Source of the DNA: CAVORB01 sp963736235
GTDB lineage: Bacteria; Pseudomonadota; Gammaproteobacteria; Chromatiales; Chromatiaceae
Direction of reading: 5' to 3'
Assembly: GCA_963736235.1 (NCBI GenBank)
Contig: CAVTOR010000031.1
Coordinates: 990,740-1,054,739 of the forward strand
Length of the DNA: 64,000 nt
The notes under the pieces are model-generated. The model worked only from the letters and a program-made list of their open reading frames with translations, made no database searches and was not told the DNA's origin. Below, piece by piece: positions 27,766 to 35,828 of this stretch. The translations under genes and the position numbers were made by a program. Within the stretch, counting starts at the first letter, position 1. Each line of letters begins with the position of its first letter.

Positions 27766-28707
27766 TTAGCCAATTTCAGGCTTTCTGTTGGTGGCTCCTT
27801 CGAGTCGCTTTAGTAGCAACGTTTTAAGCTCTTTGATGTTCTTGTATTCTGGACAGTTGTATGCTGCCAAATCGAAATGAATTCTTGTTCCCGATCTTCG
27901 ATAGAGAATAACTCTTCTGCCAAGAGAATGAGCGTAACCTATTTCGTAGTATACGCTGGGCCGTTCGCGTGTAAGATCAGCAATAAGAAACTCGCTAGTT
28001 TTTATCTGTTCAATGATTTTCTTCGTTATGATATCTTCGTGTTCAATGTCATCTGCCCGCACGGCCGTGATCCCGAACTTTTCAAAGCATTCCTTGTAGG
28101 CGTCGCAGAAATCCTCATTTTCGGGCTCTTCGCTGTTTATTGGCATCATAATGAACGCGGTGTTCGGCCGGTATGCTTGCGGTAGGTTTGGGTTCTTTTC
28201 CGGAAGGCCATTGGGGATGTTCGATGGTGAGATGTGTAAAAGCTGGACCATGCCTTCCATTTGTTCAACACAATTGAGAAACACCTCCTTCGCGGAAGAT
28301 GGTGCACTTGGTTCGTCGTCTGATTGACCTGGAGGATTGACTCCAAGCACGACGTCCTCATCAGCCAATACTTCAACGTTCCAGGACTTGTAATTCCTAA
28401 GTCTCAAAGATGCTCGCATTCTCTTTGTGCACTGACCTACGTCTTTTTCGTCGGAAGAATCAAGAACAGGCGACGCTTTAATGGCAGGCAAAAGCAACAT
28501 TATCGCACTCAATAGCGTTTCTTGGGCTTGTTGAGACAGTGCGCGGGCTTCTTGAGACAGTTGGTTCCAATACGTGCTCGCGCCATCATCGCGCAACATC
28601 CAGGCCGGCATTAACTCTTCACCACAGTCATTGAAGGCCGCAGAGAAGAAAGCTTCACCCTGTGACTTGAGTTCATTAATTGCTTCCGAAACCGGCTTAG
28701 TATCCAT
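27766..28707 (-). CDS. TIR/nucleoside deoxyribosyltransferase-like protein, putative defence effector
   Basis: 313 residues of markedly lower GC than neighbours. The N-terminal about 170 residues are unrecognised and helical. The C-terminal about 120 (from FIMMPIN at about 185) follow the TIR-like/nucleoside 2-deoxyribosyltransferase pattern common in bacterial conflict genes: an FxMMP strand, RADDIEHEDIITKKI, FLIADLTRERPSVYYE, then IGYAHSLGRRVIL. Glu255 in YYEIGYAH is the predicted catalytic acid. Such domains cleave or transfer nucleotide or NAD bases in several anti-phage systems. The gene is followed by transposase-tail repeats and separated from the next upstream gene by an attC-like site. 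Specific function is inferred. Confidence 0.7.
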   Translation of the reverse strand: MDTKPVSEAINELKSQGEAFFSAAFNDCGEELMPAWMLRDDGASTYWNQLSQEARALSQQAQETLLSAIMLLLPAIKASPVLDSSDEKDVGQCTKRMRASLRLRNYKSWNVEVLADEDVVLGVNPPGQSDDEPSAPSSAKEVFLNCVEQMEGMVQLLHISPSNIPNGLPEKNPNLPQAYRPNTAFIMMPINSEEPENEDFCDAYKECFEKFGITAVRADDIEHEDIITKKIIEQIKTSEFLIADLTRERPSVYYEIGYAHSLGRRVILYRRSGTRIHFDLAAYNCPEYKNIKELKTLLLKRLEGATNRKPEIG

Positions 28708-28731
28708 GTGTTATCGGCATGCTGTTGTAGC

Positions 28732-28857
28732 TAACGCCCAATTAAGCGGCGCCCAGGGCAGAGCGCCGTTTGCGCAACAATGGCGAAGCCATGCGCAAAA
28801 AGGCGTGGAGTGCTGGGCGTCCGAGCGAGCTTTGCGAGCGGCTTGGACGCCCTGTTA
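28732..28857 (-). repeat. Integron attC-like recombination site
   Basis: 126-base imperfect palindrome between two genes on the same strand. Read on the minus strand it opens TAACAGGGCGTCCAAGCCGC and closes GCGCCGCTTAATTGGGCGTTAG. TAAC/GTTA and AAGC/GCTT form the paired R and L boxes with an unpaired spacer. Internal hairpins are visible, for example TTGCGCA-ATGGC-GAA-GCCAT-GCGCAA. It starts 6 bases after the upstream gene's stop codon, the normal place of an attC in a gene cassette. No integrase gene is in the window. The R' box (GTTAGCT) differs from GTTRRRY at one position. Confidence 0.72.
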
Positions 28858-28863
28858 TATCTC

Positions 28864-29832
28864 TCACCCACTTCTCCTGACGAGACCTTTAATCCATGAC
28901 ATGCAAGATTCAATCGCCCAGATTCGTTGTTGGACTTCGGACTTCGGCCTCGGCTCGCTTCCAGCGCCATGACTACGAGGGTTTCGCAAACTAACGAAAA
29001 GATGTTTCAGTGCTTCCGATTCCCAAACGTCGATAAATCGACCATTGTTCTTACTTAACAAGTTGTCTATGAAATTCGACGCTCCTTTTTCGTTGCCCGA
29101 TGTCCATCCTTTTTCTTCAGAGATGATCTTTATTGTGCTTTCCAGAGCCTTCAAGGCGTAAGTAACAGCATCCTCACTATCGGCATCGCGCCTATCCAGC
29201 GCTTCTTTCATTTCATGATCGACGTTCGACCATTTGGGCTCCGCTAAAAGATCCCAGAACGGCTTCTCGATTTCTTCTTGAATTCGCGGATCATCCACCA
29301 TCTGAATGTAGCCAGTATGGTAAGCAAACGGGATCTTTGCCTCCTGAAACCTAGATTTGAGTTCGGAAACTGCTAAGACATTGCTTTCGAGAGCCTTTTC
29401 TAAGGACGTCTTCCTTTTTGGCCTCACCCGTTTTGCCAAAATACTAGCTTTCATCCCAAGATCGCTGCTGTTCAACTCCGAACGCAAATACTCTTCAACT
29501 TCTCGGAAAAGCAGCTCAACCAGACCGATCCGAATCTTGAAGAAGTAGTCTTGATCTCCGTGCCGATCGTTCCACAAATCGTATCTCTCAAAAAGAAACC
29601 TTAAGCAGATCTCTTCGTATGAATCCCCCTGGTGCAATACACCGATACCATACTCTCTCGAAAGTCGCGAATGAGCGGACCTGAAAAACTCTTCCTTTTT
29701 CAGAATGTTTGGATAGAGGTCTTCAGCGATGATTTGGCCTGCTTGCACCAGCATCCGTGCCGCTTCCGGAGGGAATCTATCGCCATAAAATAACCGGTGC
29801 GGATAACGTTTGTGGAACGAGTCAGTCAGCAT
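28864..29832 (-). CDS. Abi-like protein with C-terminal HEPN (RX4H) domain
   Basis: 322 residues, low GC. The N-terminal half (YPHRLFYGDRFPPEAARML, EEICLRFLFERYDLW) recalls the AbiJ-type N-terminal region. The C-terminal about 110 residues (AVTYALKALESTIKIISEEKGW, then LFVSLRNPRSHGAGSEP) match the HEPN-type C-terminus of abortive-infection proteins. Arg283-NPRS-His288 forms an RX4H motif, so an RNase activity is plausible. MLTDSFHKRYP at 29832 is the likely start. With the next gene it forms a two-cassette group with an attC-like site between. A defence role is inference from domains and context. Confidence 0.72.
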   Translation of the reverse strand: MLTDSFHKRYPHRLFYGDRFPPEAARMLVQAGQIIAEDLYPNILKKEEFFRSAHSRLSREYGIGVLHQGDSYEEICLRFLFERYDLWNDRHGDQDYFFKIRIGLVELLFREVEEYLRSELNSSDLGMKASILAKRVRPKRKTSLEKALESNVLAVSELKSRFQEAKIPFAYHTGYIQMVDDPRIQEEIEKPFWDLLAEPKWSNVDHEMKEALDRRDADSEDAVTYALKALESTIKIISEEKGWTSGNEKGASNFIDNLLSKNNGRFIDVWESEALKHLFVSLRNPRSHGAGSEPRPKSEVQQRIWAIESCMSWIKGLVRRSG

Positions 29833-29858
29833 GATTCTTCTGAGATATAAGGAGGATT

Positions 29859-29887
29859 GGGGTCTTTCTTTTTTCCTTTCTTGAGCT
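29859..29887 (-). repeat. Short transposase-tail remnant, inverted relative to the left copies
   Basis: The minus strand reads CAAGAAAGGAAAAAAGAAAGACCCC-like sequence, resembling the AAGGCAAAAG(G)AAAGACCTGACCCC end of the repeats at 26.8 and 27.6 kb. It lies just upstream of the Abi-like gene, so the cassette pair appears flanked by inverted remnants. Short and imperfect, hence low confidence. Confidence 0.35.
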
Positions 29888-29998
29888 CCGGTGATCGGCG
29901 CCTGTTCCTCGCCGCGCCAGCAGGGGTTCATCCGCTGCCGCCGCATGATCGCGATCTCGAGCCGGTCCTAGACTTCGCAGGACACGGGCGCATACCCG

Positions 29999-30604
29999 TC
30001 ATTCCGCATCCGGCCGGGTCGCCTTCATGGCGGGCAGGCGGGCGAAATCCTCGAACCAGGCGCTCAGCGCCGGGTTGCCGTCACGCCAGCCGAGGCCCGG
30101 CAGCCGGAAGTCGAGGTACGCCAGGGCGCATCCCGCCGCGATGTGGGCGAGGTTCAGGCTATCCGGCCACCCGGACTGGTCCGTCTCCAGGGTGCGCGCA
30201 CTGCGCAGCAGGGCCTCGGTTCTGACCGCCATCTGCTCCAGGCTCTGCCGGCCCTCCGGTCGGCGCGATTCCATGACGTTGGCGACCGCGTCGTCCATGA
30301 TCCCGTCGGCGAGCGCCTGCCCCTTGAGCACCGCCCAACGCTCCGGACCCGCCTGCGGAATCAGTTGCGGCGTCTCTGCCTGTGCATCCAGCCACTCGCA
30401 GATCACCGGGCTGTCGTAGAGCGGCGGGCCATCGTCGCGCACCAGCGTGGGGACCCGATGGAGGGGATTGACGGCCAGTAGGTCCTCGTCCAGCCCGTGG
30501 GGATCGCAGACGACGAGGTCGAGCTGACCGCACAATCCCTTTTCCATGGCGGTGACCAGCACCTTGCGGGCGTACGGCGAAGTCTTGCTGTAGAAGAGTT
30601 TCAT
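29999..30604 (-). CDS. Glutathione S-transferase family protein
   Basis: 201 residues. A thioredoxin-fold N-terminal domain (MKLFYSKTSPYARKV, with Ser at the catalytic position and the cis-Pro/VPTLV segment) is followed by the glutathione-binding DSPVICEWL and an all-helical C-terminal domain (DSLNLAHIAAGCALAYLDFR). Similar to YibF-like GSTs. The start at 30604 has GGAG five bases upstream; longer in-frame starts would extend into the divergent regulatory region. Cytoplasmic; substrate unknown. Confidence 0.9.
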   Translation of the reverse strand: MKLFYSKTSPYARKVLVTAMEKGLCGQLDLVVCDPHGLDEDLLAVNPLHRVPTLVRDDGPPLYDSPVICEWLDAQAETPQLIPQAGPERWAVLKGQALADGIMDDAVANVMESRRPEGRQSLEQMAVRTEALLRSARTLETDQSGWPDSLNLAHIAAGCALAYLDFRLPGLGWRDGNPALSAWFEDFARLPAMKATRPDAE

Positions 30605-30685
30605 GGCTGCTCCAGATTTGCCCCGGCGGAAACCGGATATGCCCGAGTATTCTGCCCAAGTTTTGGTGCACAACAAGCCCGGATC

Positions 30686-30700
30686 GCACCAACTCCGTGC
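30686..30700 (+). promoter_or_regulatory. NtrC binding site (predicted enhancer)
   Basis: GCACCAACTCCGTGC matches the NtrC dyad GCAC-N7-GTGC, with both half-sites perfect. It is centred about 110 bases upstream of the start predicted from the sigma-54 promoter at 30779-30794, a normal enhancer distance. A further half-site, TGGTGCA, lies at about 30664-30670. Confidence 0.7.
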
Positions 30701-30778
30701 GGATGCCGCGTTGACTCCTGGCAAGACCGGTCCGCGTGCTCCGCCGAGGACCGCGAAAACAGGGGGATGGGGCACGGT

Positions 30779-30794
30779 TGGCATCGCGGTTGCT
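30779..30794 (+). promoter_or_regulatory. Sigma-54 promoter upstream of the small-protein pair
   Basis: TGGCATCGCGGTTGCT agrees with the -24/-12 consensus TGGCAY-N5-TTGCW and has the required GG-N10-GC spacing. The predicted transcript starts near 30805, about 40 bases before the ATG at 30844. Together with the upstream NtrC dyad this predicts induction under nitrogen limitation. Confidence 0.75.
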
Positions 30795-30843
30795 ATACGG
30801 CTTGCGACGACCGCACTTTCCGAAACCAGAGGGAGTTACCGCC

Positions 30844-31050
30844 ATGAGCAACGCCTTCCATCGTCCCGGGTACGAAGAGCACGTCCTCTACTCCGATGAC
30901 GAGTTCGAGCCATACGGCTATGCCTCACCGGCTCTCGCCCCGGTCGGCGCCGCGCGGCAGCAGGTTGACGCCTACCCCCGTTTCGGCCCCTACGAGCGGG
31001 AGATCGAGGCGGCCGTCCTGCGGCGGCTCGAAACCTATCCCGGTTGCTGA
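30844..31050 (+). CDS. Small protein of unknown function, predicted NtrC/sigma-54 regulated
   Basis: 68 residues, no recognised family. It is acidic and aromatic in the first half (YEEHVLYSDDEFEPYGY) and has a charged helical C-terminus (YEREIEAAVLRRLETYPGC). No signal peptide or membrane helix. GGGAG lies about 9 bases before the ATG. It is the first gene behind the sigma-54 promoter and is followed after nine bases by a 42-codon frame, so the two are probably translated from one mRNA. Confidence 0.7.
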   Translation: MSNAFHRPGYEEHVLYSDDEFEPYGYASPALAPVGAARQQVDAYPRFGPYEREIEAAVLRRLETYPGC

Positions 31051-31059
31051 GGCCTCCAT

Positions 31060-31188
31060 ATGGCCATCTACATCGACCGTACTCGCTGGCTGCCGGCGCG
31101 CCAAAGGACGCGCCTACTCAAGGCGGCCACCCTGTTCCTGATTCTCGCCGGCCAGGGCTACGAGACTGCGCGAATCTTCGCGGGTTAG
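31060..31188 (+). CDS. Very small protein (42 residues), unknown function
   Basis: ATG GCC ATC TAC ... to TAG at 31186-31188. The product starts MAIYIDRTRWLPARQRTR, continues into a hydrophobic helix (ATLFLILAG) and ends GYETARIFAG. The basic front plus a short hydrophobic stretch suggests membrane association. It follows the 68-residue gene by nine bases and ends right before a multi-hairpin repeat. No strong ribosome binding site of its own is seen, so translational coupling is likely. Real status is moderately supported. Confidence 0.5.
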   Translation: MAIYIDRTRWLPARQRTRLLKAATLFLILAGQGYETARIFAG

Positions 31189-31190
31189 GG

Positions 31191-31342
31191 AAAAATCGCT
31201 GATATATTCGCGATTCCCGCGGCACAAGGATGTGCCAGCATTTTCAACGGCAGTAAGCCGTTGAAAATGAAGGAACCGGGAAACCGCGTTTTCCTGTTCC
31301 GTCTGATTTTTGGCCAGGATGGCCAATAAATCAGCATCTCCT
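31191..31342 (+). repeat. Multi-hairpin repeat, long form (copy B)
   Basis: Diverged long copy. It contains the TTTTCAACGG/CCGTTGAAAA hairpin, a second stem around GGAACC-GGGAAACC-like sequence, and the terminal TTGGCCAGGATGGCCAA dyad, ending ATCAGCATCTCC. It begins three bases after the stop codon of the 42-codon gene. Confidence 0.8.
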
Positions 31343-31345
31343 TAG

Positions 31346-31435
31346 AAACAGCGCCGATCAACTCAGCGCTTACCGTGGCACAGGGATGTGACGCGCTGAT
31401 TTTGGCCAGAATGGCCACTCGTCAGCGTCTTCTCA
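31346..31435 (+). repeat. Multi-hairpin repeat, short form (copy C)
   Basis: Directly after copy B in tandem. It contains GCGCTTACCGTGGCACAGGG, ATGTGACG, then the TTGGCCAGAATGGCCA dyad and a GTCAGCGTCTTCTC end. The central hairpins are absent, as in copies A and E. Confidence 0.75.
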
Positions 31436-31492
31436 GCGCCGGAGGCCCTGCCCCGCCTGCATCATCGATCCGCAGCGTGTAGCATTCCGCGC

Positions 31493-31996
31493 ATGATGCG
31501 GATCCTCCACGTCCTTCCAGGGCGCCTGCGCCTGGGTTTCGATGCGATGAAGGGACGACCGGACCTGGCCTCCAGGATGCACCGACACCTCGAGGCCGTG
31601 TCCGGTATCCGCCGGGTCACGGTAGACACCCGCACCGGCAGCGTGCTGATGCTGTTCGACCCCGCGGCGCTCAAGTCCGCGGAGTTCCTAAACGAGCTGT
31701 CCACCGTCCTGGGCAGCATATTCCCTGCCCATATCGCGCCCGGGCGGGTACGTTTCATCAGCAAGCGTCTGAAGGGCCACCCGGAGCTCGCCAAGCGGAT
31801 CAAGCAACAGCTCGCGGCGGTGCGCGGAATCGAGCACATCGAGATCGATCCCGCCACCGGCGGCTGCCTGCTGATGTACGACCCCAAGATCGTGACCTCC
31901 CCCGGCTTTCGCGAAGCGCTGCCGCGACCGCTGGCGCTGCTCGTACCCGAGCTCGATGTCCCCAAGCTCCTGTCCCGCCTCGGGCTGCGGCGCTGA
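31493..31996 (+). CDS. HMA2 domain-containing protein (tandem heavy-metal-associated-like folds)
   Basis: 167 residues made of two similar units of about 75 residues (about 2-68 and 82-148). Each has the pattern G-R-x-R-(L/F)-x5-LKG-x-P-xLA followed by GI-x-x-(V/I)-x-(V/I)-D-x-x-T-G and an xxFDP/YDP end. This is the HMA_2 type of ferredoxin-like fold without metal-binding CxxC. Such proteins often accompany P-type ATPases, but none is near. Function unknown. Confidence 0.72.
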   Translation: MMRILHVLPGRLRLGFDAMKGRPDLASRMHRHLEAVSGIRRVTVDTRTGSVLMLFDPAALKSAEFLNELSTVLGSIFPAHIAPGRVRFISKRLKGHPELAKRIKQQLAAVRGIEHIEIDPATGGCLLMYDPKIVTSPGFREALPRPLALLVPELDVPKLLSRLGLRR

Positions 31997-32128
31997 GCCG
32001 GGGGCGCGGCCGCGCATCGCCCCCGGATACGGGATCGGGGCATGGTGCAGGTCACCAAGCCACCCGCGACTGACAGAAGCCATCTACGAGGCCATACTTC
32101 CGGGCTGGAACCCGCGGAGAGAAAGAAC

Positions 32129-32842
<714 letters not shown>

Positions 32843-32873
32843 CCCGTTCGCGCTCCCGGCTGACCCGTCAGCG

Positions 32874-34031
32874 TTACTCCGAGGGCGCGAGCACCCGCAG
32901 ATCCTCGTCGTCGCGGATGGGACGAATCCAGGGACCCATCGCGACCAGATCGGGCGCCAACCGCGACAACGCCGCTTCGGCCGAGGCGTAGTCGGCGTGC
33001 AGGCTGTGGATCAGGGCGTACCAGGGCCGCCCGCGATACCGGTCCTCGCGGTAGTACATCCGCTCAGGCAGGTCGTCGCGAGCGGCGAATGTCAGCATGG
33101 CGTCGCGGCTGAAGAAGCCGATGAGCTGCAGGGCATAGGCGGGACCGCCGACCAGGGAGCCATTGCTGGCTCTATCCTCAACCGCATCCTCTGCAACAGG
33201 CTCACCCTCGCTGTCTGCGTCGGCTACCTCGGCATCGGCCTGCGCCGCCTCCGCGACGGGTTCCGAGGCCGCGCTCGGTTCGGCAACAAGCTGCTCGGGG
33301 GCGGAGCCGCCAGTCTCCGGGGTTCCCGGGACCGCTTCCGCGCTTTCGGCGTCCAGCTCGGCGCTCGGCGCATCCGCGGCCGCTCGCGCCCGCGCCTCCT
33401 CGAGCGCCTGGCGTAAGGACGCGAGCTCCTGGGCCAGACTTTGTTGCTCGGCCTCGAGACGCCGCACCTCCTCCGCGATACCGGCATCCGCCGCGTCGCG
33501 TGCGCTGCGTTCCGCCGCGATGCCCCGGTCCAGGCTGCTCGCCTGCTCCTCGCTCATCCGCTCCAGCGACGAGGAGATCTCGGCCACGCTGAGCGACAGG
33601 CCCTTCAGCGCGTCCCCGACCGCCTCGTCCGCCGGCGGCGGGTCCGCCCTGCGGTCCAACTCGCCCTTGATGGTGGCGATCTCATCGATCAAAGGCAGCC
33701 GCGCCTGCCCCAGGTCGTGGTATGCGAGGAAGAGCACCCCGCCGACGAGGAGCGCGAACAGAACGAGCACAACCATGGTGATCGCCGTCTGCCGCCGCAG
33801 CCGCAGCTCGATCTCCTCGCGCTGGGTCTGCCACGCCCGCTGGAGCTTGGAGGCGGTGGTTCGCCGATCGTCGTCGACGTCGGCGATGCGCTCCACCAGG
33901 GATTTCTCGTAGTCGCGCAGCTGGTCCTGTTGCTCGGCCACCTGCCGCGTCAGTGACTGCAACTGCTCCGCCGTGGAGTGAGGTCCGGGGTCGGCGGCGG
34001 TCTGATCTGTGGGCTCGGAGTTGTAGTCCAT
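32874..34031 (-). CDS. Coiled-coil membrane protein with C-terminal SPOR-like domain
   Basis: 385 residues. An N-terminal coiled coil (about 20-80) precedes one membrane helix (about 84-106), a second coiled-coil stretch (about 150-215), a long Ala/Glu/Pro/Val-rich linker (about 216-295), and a C-terminal domain (about 300-380). That domain has the SPOR-like pattern YALQLIGFFSRDAMLTF, WYALIHSLHADYASAEAAL and WIRPI. SPOR domains bind denuded septal peptidoglycan. The topology puts this domain in the periplasm. It could act in cell division or envelope maintenance; this is inference. Confidence 0.7.
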   Translation of the reverse strand: MDYNSEPTDQTAADPGPHSTAEQLQSLTRQVAEQQDQLRDYEKSLVERIADVDDDRRTTASKLQRAWQTQREEIELRLRRQTAITMVVLVLFALLVGGVLFLAYHDLGQARLPLIDEIATIKGELDRRADPPPADEAVGDALKGLSLSVAEISSSLERMSEEQASSLDRGIAAERSARDAADAGIAEEVRRLEAEQQSLAQELASLRQALEEARARAAADAPSAELDAESAEAVPGTPETGGSAPEQLVAEPSAASEPVAEAAQADAEVADADSEGEPVAEDAVEDRASNGSLVGGPAYALQLIGFFSRDAMLTFAARDDLPERMYYREDRYRGRPWYALIHSLHADYASAEAALSRLAPDLVAMGPWIRPIRDDEDLRVLAPSE

Positions 34032-34167
34032 GGGTCGCGGCTCTTGGTGTTCTGTGTGACGGTGTCGTCTCCATGATCCAACACCGGGAAAGCGAAGCCA
34101 AGCGCGCCGCAGCGCTGAGCATGAAGGGTAGTGCCGGAGACGGCCGATCCGGCAGAGGGGGACCGGG

Positions 34168-34551
34168 CTATCCGCGCGCGCGCCCGTCCTCGGCTTTTTC
34201 TTTCCGAGCGGGACGCGGCAGCGCCGGAACCCGGCGTCGCTCGTCTAGCAGGTGATAGATGCTGAGCAGGGGATGGCGCCAGAGCATGCGCGGTCCGGCG
34301 TAGCGCATGACGGACTTGACCCGCTCCCGCATTACGAAGCTGTAGCAGTGCACCTCGCAGTGGTTACAGGCGGGCTTTTCCTCCTGAAAGGGGCAAATGC
34401 TCAGGCGCCGGCGGGCGTAGTCACGCAGGCTGGCGCATTCGGCGCAGGGCACCTCACCCTGGCCGTGATGACCCCGGCAGTAAATGCGGATCATGGCGTC
34501 GATGGTCCGCTGCTCTCGTGCGATGCGGCGGCCTTGGGTTGTCACTTTCAT
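34168..34551 (-). CDS. Nitrous oxide-stimulated promoter family protein (YgbA-like)
   Basis: 127 residues with the YgbA_NO signature: TIDAMIRIYCRGHHG, then CAECASLRDYARRRLSICPF, CNHCEVHCYS and MRYAGPRMLWRHPL. Multiple conserved Cys suggest a metal or Fe-S site. E. coli ygbA is regulated by the NO sensor NsrR. The start at 34551 (MKVTTQGRRIAREQRTID) matches the family N-terminus; an upstream in-frame ATG would add 25 residues without similarity. Cytoplasmic. Confidence 0.85.
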   Translation of the reverse strand: MKVTTQGRRIAREQRTIDAMIRIYCRGHHGQGEVPCAECASLRDYARRRLSICPFQEEKPACNHCEVHCYSFVMRERVKSVMRYAGPRMLWRHPLLSIYHLLDERRRVPALPRPARKEKAEDGRARG

Positions 34552-34767
34552 AGGATCACGGGCGGTCGCATTACCGGACGCAGGGGCCGGCTCCTCTTCT
34601 GGACGAGCCGTTTGGCTCGCGGCCATATGCTACACCTGACCGAGCCGCATCCGGACAACAAGCGTCGGGCGAGGGAAGGCTCGCAAGCATCACGGGGGCC
34701 TGACGGCGTGGCACGGGAAGCCGTTTCCATTAGTATTCCCGCAGGCAACGCTGACGCAGGCTCCCGC

Positions 34768-35319
34768 ATGAATCCCAATCCGCTGCTTCACCTCATGCTT
34801 GGCATTTGGCTTGGGGGCTCGGTGATCCTTGGCTCCATCGTCGCGTACAACTTCGCCGGGATCGACGACCTGTTCGCGCGCAACCCCAAGCTCGCGGAGC
34901 ATGCCGGCTTCATCCCCGAGGACACCGAGGCGAAGAAGACCAGCCTGCTGTGGGTCCACTCGTCGGAGCTAAACCGCGTGTTCTTCGAGGTCTGGAACCG
35001 AAGCCAGCTCGCCCTGGGCATCCTGGCGGTGGCCCTCGCCGTATGGGGCCGCAACCCGCGCCTGCCCGTCCTGCTCCTGACAACCGCGGTCGGTCTGGTC
35101 GCCGTTACCCACTGGGTACTCGAGCCCCGCATCGTCGAGCTCGGCCGGCAGCTCGATTTCCTGCCCCGGGACCCACCCCCTCCCATGCTGGAGACCTTTC
35201 TGCACTACCACAGGGCCTATTTTCTGGCCGAGAGCCTGCGCTTCGGGATTGCCGCACTGGCCGCGCTAATCCTAGTTTCGGCCGCGATGGGTCCGAGTGG
35301 GGCTTCCCGCCGCGCCTAG
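34768..35319 (+). CDS. DUF4149-type membrane protein
   Basis: 183 residues with about four membrane segments (about 6-28, 75-92, 96-115, 158-178). The fold begins LLHLMLGIWLGGSVILG and has a second conserved patch, ELNRVFFEVWNRSQLALG, as in DUF4149/TMEM205-like proteins. Function unknown. Stand-alone gene, weak ribosome binding site. Confidence 0.7.
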   Translation: MNPNPLLHLMLGIWLGGSVILGSIVAYNFAGIDDLFARNPKLAEHAGFIPEDTEAKKTSLLWVHSSELNRVFFEVWNRSQLALGILAVALAVWGRNPRLPVLLLTTAVGLVAVTHWVLEPRIVELGRQLDFLPRDPPPPMLETFLHYHRAYFLAESLRFGIAALAALILVSAAMGPSGASRRA

Positions 35320-35416
35320 GGCGGGTATAAGGTGATGGGCGAAGCGGTGCGCTTGAGATGTGCGCCCGCTGGCAGCCGTGGCTCGGCGTTTTCCCGACGC
35401 AACGAGGAGCATCGTG

Positions 35417-35812
35417 ATGGTGACGCGAACGATCTTGGCCCTTCTCCTGACAATCGCCCTCTCCGCACCGGCGTTCTCGCAAGCCCCGGAGGAGGAAATG
35501 GAGCCCCAGTTTCCGCAGCAGCAAAGCGCCGGCGACCTGCTCAGAGCGTGCGCGTCGAGCCGCCTGACCAGTATCGGGCGCGAGCGCAGACGCTATTGCG
35601 CGGGGTTCGTGAGCGGGGTCGAGGAGTCGATCCGCCTGCTGCACCTGAGCACCGAGCAGGACCCCATGTTCTGCACCCCAGCGACGGTTTCCGCGTCTGC
35701 CCTGGCCGATGCCTACGTCCGGTACGGCGCCAACCACAAGGGCGAGCTGAAGGACCCTGCCGCCGAAGTGGTGCTACATGCCCTGGTCGCGGCCTTCCCC
35801 TGCCCGGAGTAA
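35417..35812 (+). CDS. Rap1a/Tai family protein, exported
   Basis: 131 residues with a signal peptide (about 1-22, ending PAFSQ). The mature part matches the Rap1a/Tai immunity fold: AGDLLRACAS, the YCAGFVSGVEESIR segment and a second Cys pair around FCTP and FPCPE. Members include periplasmic immunity proteins against type VI amidase effectors, but many are orphans. No T6SS or amidase gene is nearby, so an orphan role is likely. GAGGAG seven bases before ATG 35417 fixes the start. Confidence 0.78.
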   Translation: MVTRTILALLLTIALSAPAFSQAPEEEMEPQFPQQQSAGDLLRACASSRLTSIGRERRRYCAGFVSGVEESIRLLHLSTEQDPMFCTPATVSASALADAYVRYGANHKGELKDPAAEVVLHALVAAFPCPE

Positions 35813-35828
35813 CGCTGAGACAGGGCGC

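Noticed and set aside
28574..28972. 132-codon plus-strand frame across the attC-like site
   Set aside because: It crosses the palindrome and both flanking genes' ends, has no domain, and is explained by the minus-strand genes.
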